A stretch of 64,000 nt of DNA, from NCBI GenBank assembly GCA_013822765.1, contig PNKY01000001.1:1116001-1180000 (forward strand), in the 5' to 3' direction. Under the pieces are notes generated by a model. That model was not told the DNA's origin, ran no database searches, and was given only the letters and a program-made list of their open reading frames with translations. Positions 60,876-64,000 of this stretch are shown here, piece by piece. Position 1 is the stretch's first letter, and the number at the start of each line of letters is the position of its first letter. The stretch is from Rhodospirillum sp. GTDB lineage: Bacteria > Pseudomonadota > Alphaproteobacteria > Dongiales > Dongiaceae. The translations under genes and the position numbers were made by a program.

Positions 60876-63068
60876 TCACGCCGGATAGAAACCGTCGCCG
60901 TAGCCCGAGATCATCACCGGCCTGAGTCCGCGGTCGCGCAACTCGTCGAACACCTGCTGATAGCCAGCAGCGTCCAAGCCGTGACATGCCTTCCACTGAC
61001 CGGCCGGGCCGCGCTTCCAGATCGCCGCATAGCGAGCGATGCCGGTATCGCTGTAGCCGTCGATGCAGGCGAGCCGCATGCCGGCCGCGACTTGCTGATC
61101 GAAGGCCTGCTGATAGGCGCTGGCGGTGAGGCCATGCCGCGCCTGCCACGCGACGCCGTCCTGCTTTTCCCAGATCGCGGCGAACAGCACTTCGACATTC
61201 ACGCGATAGCCGCAGACCTGGGTGAGTACGTAGCCCTTCGCGGCCATCTCGTCGAACGCCTTCTGGTACTGCACGCGGTTGAGGCCATGGCGCGCCTGCC
61301 AGGCCGGCCCATCGCGCAGCTCCCAGATCGCCGCGTAGCGCGCCTCGCCGTTCTCCGCGTAACCACTGAGGCAGATCAGGCGATAGCCCTGTTGCATCAG
61401 GTCGTCGAATGTCGCCTGGTAGTGCGCGCCGGTGAGGCCGTGGCGCGCCTCCCACGCCGGCCCGCCGCGGCGGTGCCAGATCGCGTTGAAGCGCGCGCCG
61501 ATTCCTTCGCCGTAGCCGCTGATGCTGGTCAACCGATAGCCGTCCTGCACCAGGCGGTCGAAGGTCGCCTGGTAGGTGTTGGCGTCGATGCCGTGCCGGG
61601 CCTGCCAAGGGGTACCGTCATCCTCCTCGAAGATCGCCGCGAAGCGGGCGGCGAAGCGCGACATGGTTACGCGCAGACCGCCACCGGCGCCGGAGGCGTG
61701 GTAAATGTCCGAGAAATTGAGGTGCACATCGAACTGCGTGCCGTCCAGCGAGCCGGGCGGCTCCGGTAGAGTCGTCGGCGCGATGAAGAATCGCAGATGG
61801 CTCCCGTTGTTGAGGAAGAAGCCGTTGACGTCGTGAGGGCCATCGGGGAGGTAGGCGGTGCCGAGCTTGGTGGCGGTGCCGGGCGCAACGAAATCCTCCG
61901 ACCGGCGCAGCAGCAGCCGGAAAGTAGTGTTGCCCTGGGTCACCCACCAGTTGCCGAGCCAGCACGCCTCGTTCTGCACGAAGGCCGGATCGACCACGTC
62001 CTCGATGTACCAGCCCGACAGGATGGTCCAATTGGGATCGTTCGCGTACTGGATCTCGATGAACCGGTTCTCGCCCCAGCTGTTCTTGGCGAAGAACACC
62101 TTGCGATTCCGGTCGAACCCGATCAGCAGCAATACGTGGCCGCCGAGCGGAGTCTGCACGTCGCACACCACTTCGTGCTCCGCCAGCAGCGTGTTCTCTA
62201 GCGCCTGGACGCTGGGGTTCGCGCCGAGGGATTTCCAGCCAGTCGCCCGATATCGGGCGTTGACGCGCGCCAGCAGCGGAATGTGCTGCTCGCAGAACTC
62301 GACCGCGTCATAGTCCTCCTGGGTATCGACTGCCAGCAGGTTGGGCAGATCGAGTGTGGGCAGGATGCCGACCAGATCGCTCTGAGTCTGGACATAAGGC
62401 GCCGACCATTCGGGCGCCACAGCGTTCTCTGACAGCTTCTTTACAATGTCGCCGCAACCCTGGAAGCCGTAGAGCGAGGAGTTGTTCTCGACTGGTGTGA
62501 CGACGGCTCCGGTCTGATCCTTGTTGAGGGCAAACGACTTGCCCATGTGGAAGACGTATTCCTCGGACACGTCGATCGCCATATTGAACTTGCGGCGGTA
62601 GGCGGCCTCGAGCGCTGCCGCCCCGGCGAACGCCCAGCAGGTGCCACGGTCGTTCTGTGTCTTGAAAGGAGATTGCCATTGCGCCAGCGTGAAAGCGCCG
62701 TTGACCGGCGCGAACATGGCCTGCGCGCCCTGCGGCACCAGCTTGCCGAGGCGCCGCGCGTGGTAGATCGCCTCCGCCACCAGGCGCTGATGTACCTCGT
62801 TGGCGAGAACCGGAGATGGGAATACAGGCGATGCCGCCGGCCGATATGCCAAACTGGTTTCGACAAATTGCTGGAAGGCGCGCCGTGCGCGATGCGCGGC
62901 GGATTTGCCGGTCTGCCGCTCGTGGTGCAGTGCTTCGGCGAGCAATGCGCTTGCATCTTCTAGGATGTCGGCAGGCTTCGAGACCTCGCTGATCGAGTCG
63001 GTGGCGCCCTCGGTTTGTTCGGTGAAAGCCGGCTGCCGTTCGATCACGCGTCGGGTGGTGCGACTCAT
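60876..63068 (-). CDS. Papain-like protease with five C-terminal tandem repeats
   Basis: The 730-residue protein has an N-terminal helical region (1-125), a C1-family cysteine protease domain (about 125-365) with oxyanion Gln 138, nucleophile Cys 144 (GTCWAF), His 311 (GGHVLLLIG) and Asn 329 (KNSWGE), a beta-rich linker (365-480), and from 487 to the end five repeats of about 50 residues. Each repeat has (P/A)W-x-A-R/C-H-G, Y-Q-x-x-F-D, S/D/C-G-Y and R-x-A-A-I-W phrases, matching the bacterial tandem repeat domain found in polyglycine hydrolases. There is no signal peptide. GGAGGACACT precedes the ATG at 63068. Transport route and target are unknown. Confidence 0.83.
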   Translation of the reverse strand: MSRTTRRVIERQPAFTEQTEGATDSISEVSKPADILEDASALLAEALHHERQTGKSAAHRARRAFQQFVETSLAYRPAASPVFPSPVLANEVHQRLVAEAIYHARRLGKLVPQGAQAMFAPVNGAFTLAQWQSPFKTQNDRGTCWAFAGAAALEAAYRRKFNMAIDVSEEYVFHMGKSFALNKDQTGAVVTPVENNSSLYGFQGCGDIVKKLSENAVAPEWSAPYVQTQSDLVGILPTLDLPNLLAVDTQEDYDAVEFCEQHIPLLARVNARYRATGWKSLGANPSVQALENTLLAEHEVVCDVQTPLGGHVLLLIGFDRNRKVFFAKNSWGENRFIEIQYANDPNWTILSGWYIEDVVDPAFVQNEACWLGNWWVTQGNTTFRLLLRRSEDFVAPGTATKLGTAYLPDGPHDVNGFFLNNGSHLRFFIAPTTLPEPPGSLDGTQFDVHLNFSDIYHASGAGGGLRVTMSRFAARFAAIFEEDDGTPWQARHGIDANTYQATFDRLVQDGYRLTSISGYGEGIGARFNAIWHRRGGPAWEARHGLTGAHYQATFDDLMQQGYRLICLSGYAENGEARYAAIWELRDGPAWQARHGLNRVQYQKAFDEMAAKGYVLTQVCGYRVNVEVLFAAIWEKQDGVAWQARHGLTASAYQQAFDQQVAAGMRLACIDGYSDTGIARYAAIWKRGPAGQWKACHGLDAAGYQQVFDELRDRGLRPVMISGYGDGFYPA

Positions 63069-63300
63069 AGTGTCCTCCGCAGGTTCCGGAAATATCGCGA
63101 CTTGGGCCGCGGAAATTCGGCGGCCCGAATGTCGGCGAGACGAAAGGTCGCAGATCGCCACCTACGGATGACATCCGCCCCGCCCACAGCGATTTCCGGC
63201 CCGCCTACAGATGACTTACGGCGCCGGTAGGAGTGAACGTAACCTATTGAAATTATCCGAAAAAGTTCTGCCAGATCGCCGCTAAGGCCGCGCCAAACGA
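63069..63300. other. Intergenic region upstream of the protease gene
   Basis: These 232 bases hold no gene. They contain related phrases GATGACATCC/GATGACTTAC and CCGCCCACAG/CCGCCTACAG on one strand, which may be a repeated operator in the protease promoter region. No terminator was seen for the leftward oxidoreductase gene. Confidence 0.35.
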
Positions 63301-64000
63301 TCAGGTCACCCGGACAGACCGGCCCGCGCCGGCCGCTTCGTATGCCGCCTCCACCAGGGTAAAGGTGCGCACGTTGTCCTGCGGCGAGGTATCGGCCGGG
63401 CGGCCGGCCCGCAGCGACTCGAGGATATGGTCGCAGGTGGCGAGGACGCTTTCCTGGATGATGTGCCACGGCCGCTCGGCCCAGGGCAGCACCGGCGCAT
63501 CCGCATCGTGGGTCTTGGCCTTGCCCTCGATCGTGACGTCGAGGACGGAGCCCGGTTTCAGGATGATCGCGCCCTTCGGCCCCTCGATCTCCAGCAGCGT
63601 TTCGGGGAACACGTCCGGCACGCGCCGCGACTCGTAGGTGCATTCGACGATCGAGACCGCGCCGGAGCGGTGCTTCAGCAGCATGGTCGCGGTGTCCTCG
63701 CCGGCGACGTTGGGATTGCGCTTCTGCAGCTCCGCCGAGATGTGCTCCACCTCGCCCAGCAGCACGCGCGCCATGTCGAACACATGGACGCCGAGATCCA
63801 TCAGGACGAAGCGCTCCTCCTTCGCGAGGTACGGCTGCCCCTTGTAGATGTCATAGCCGGTGCGGAAGCTGACGCGGCCCCAGGACGGCGTGCCGATCGC
63901 GCCGCTGCGCAGCAGCTCAAGGATCTTACGCATCGGCACCTGGAACCGGAAGTTCTCGTGCACCGCCAGGAACACGCCGGCTTTCTGCGCGTCGTCTGCC
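63301..64000 (-). CDS. Gfo/Idh/MocA-family oxidoreductase, partial (5' end outside window)
   Basis: The visible 232 or so residues are the C-terminal part of a Gfo/Idh oxidoreductase: VFLAVHENFRFQVPMRKI, GRVSFRTGYDIY, a LMDLGVHVFDMARVLLGE helix with the conserved His, and the closing alpha/beta sheet. The NAD-binding domain lies beyond the window edge; codons run open to base 64000. It probably oxidises a sugar or polyol. Orientation is leftward, away from the protease gene. Confidence 0.85.
   Translation of the reverse strand, partial: ADDAQKAGVFLAVHENFRFQVPMRKILELLRSGAIGTPSWGRVSFRTGYDIYKGQPYLAKEERFVLMDLGVHVFDMARVLLGEVEHISAELQKRNPNVAGEDTATMLLKHRSGAVSIVECTYESRRVPDVFPETLLEIEGPKGAIILKPGSVLDVTIEGKAKTHDADAPVLPWAERPWHIIQESVLATCDHILESLRAGRPADTSPQDNVRTFTLVEAAYEAAGAGRSVRVT

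Noticed and set aside
61440-61620. The repeated sequence in the protease gene as a CRISPR-like or minisatellite array
   Set aside because: The repeats are in frame, divergent at the DNA level, and encode a recognisable protein repeat of about 50 residues.

Overview
The window is high-GC DNA, almost fully coding. Long operons are joined by ATGA or GTGA stop/start overlaps, and there is a very high density of ABC importers, DeoR/TetR repressors and sarcosine-oxidase-type amine catabolism. This style is typical of a soil or plant-associated alphaproteobacterium (Rhodospirillales or Hyphomicrobiales); that placement is an inference from gene content, not a measured phylogeny. I found no rRNA, tRNA, CRISPR array, transposase or phage genes.

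Layout. (a) 0.2-1.6 kb: a possible 35-residue membrane peptide and an unknown exported protein. (b) 1.6-15.7 kb: a surface-glycan locus with two DegT-type sugar aminotransferases, a Gfo/Idh dehydrogenase, an NAD epimerase, two left-handed beta-helix acyltransferases, a polyprenyl-phosphate GT2, a ligase/polymerase-like membrane protein, a large unknown membrane protein, a methyltransferase, a sulfotransferase, and a dioxygenase/aldo-keto reductase/kinase tail. (c) 16.1-25.7 kb: a leftward operon (DeoR, class II aldolase, FGGY kinase, glycerol-1-phosphate-type dehydrogenase, XRE-cupin, GNAT) divergent from a polyamine-type ABC importer. (d) 25.7-33.3 kb: a DeoR-family protein lacking its recognition helix, an unknown TIM-barrel, and a second ABC importer with an endonuclease/exonuclease/phosphatase-family hydrolase and its own DeoR. 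(e) 33.5-43.4 kb: a dipeptide-type ABC importer (binding protein, two permeases, two ATPases) followed by an alkaline-phosphatase-superfamily sulfatase, a sugar-phosphate isomerase-like protein and a HAD hydrolase. (f) 43.4-50.8 kb: a divergent FtsH paralogue, an enolase-superfamily enzyme, a ChrR-like cupin, an HtrA-type protease, a maleylacetate-reductase-like enzyme and an aldehyde dehydrogenase. (g) 50.9-60.8 kb: a trimethyllysine-dioxygenase-like enzyme (upstream of the aldehyde dehydrogenase), two tail-to-tail TetR repressors, and soxBDAG plus a dimethylglycine/sarcosine-dehydrogenase-like protein. (h) 60.9-64.0 kb: a papain-like protease with five C-terminal repeats, and a Gfo/Idh oxidoreductase cut by the window edge.

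How the parts work together. Three importers stand in a row, each beside a DeoR-family regulator and its own hydrolases, isomerases or kinases, so 16-43 kb reads as a scavenging island for sugars or polyols and phosphorylated or sulfated compounds. The 49-61 kb block reads as methylated-amine catabolism: a dioxygenase and aldehyde dehydrogenase acting on trimethylammonium compounds, then N-demethylation of dimethylglycine and sarcosine. The most notable signals are the mirrored TetR/operator pair, the DeoR protein without a recognition helix, a 38-bp duplicated gene junction that brackets an inserted gene, and the papain/repeat fusion.
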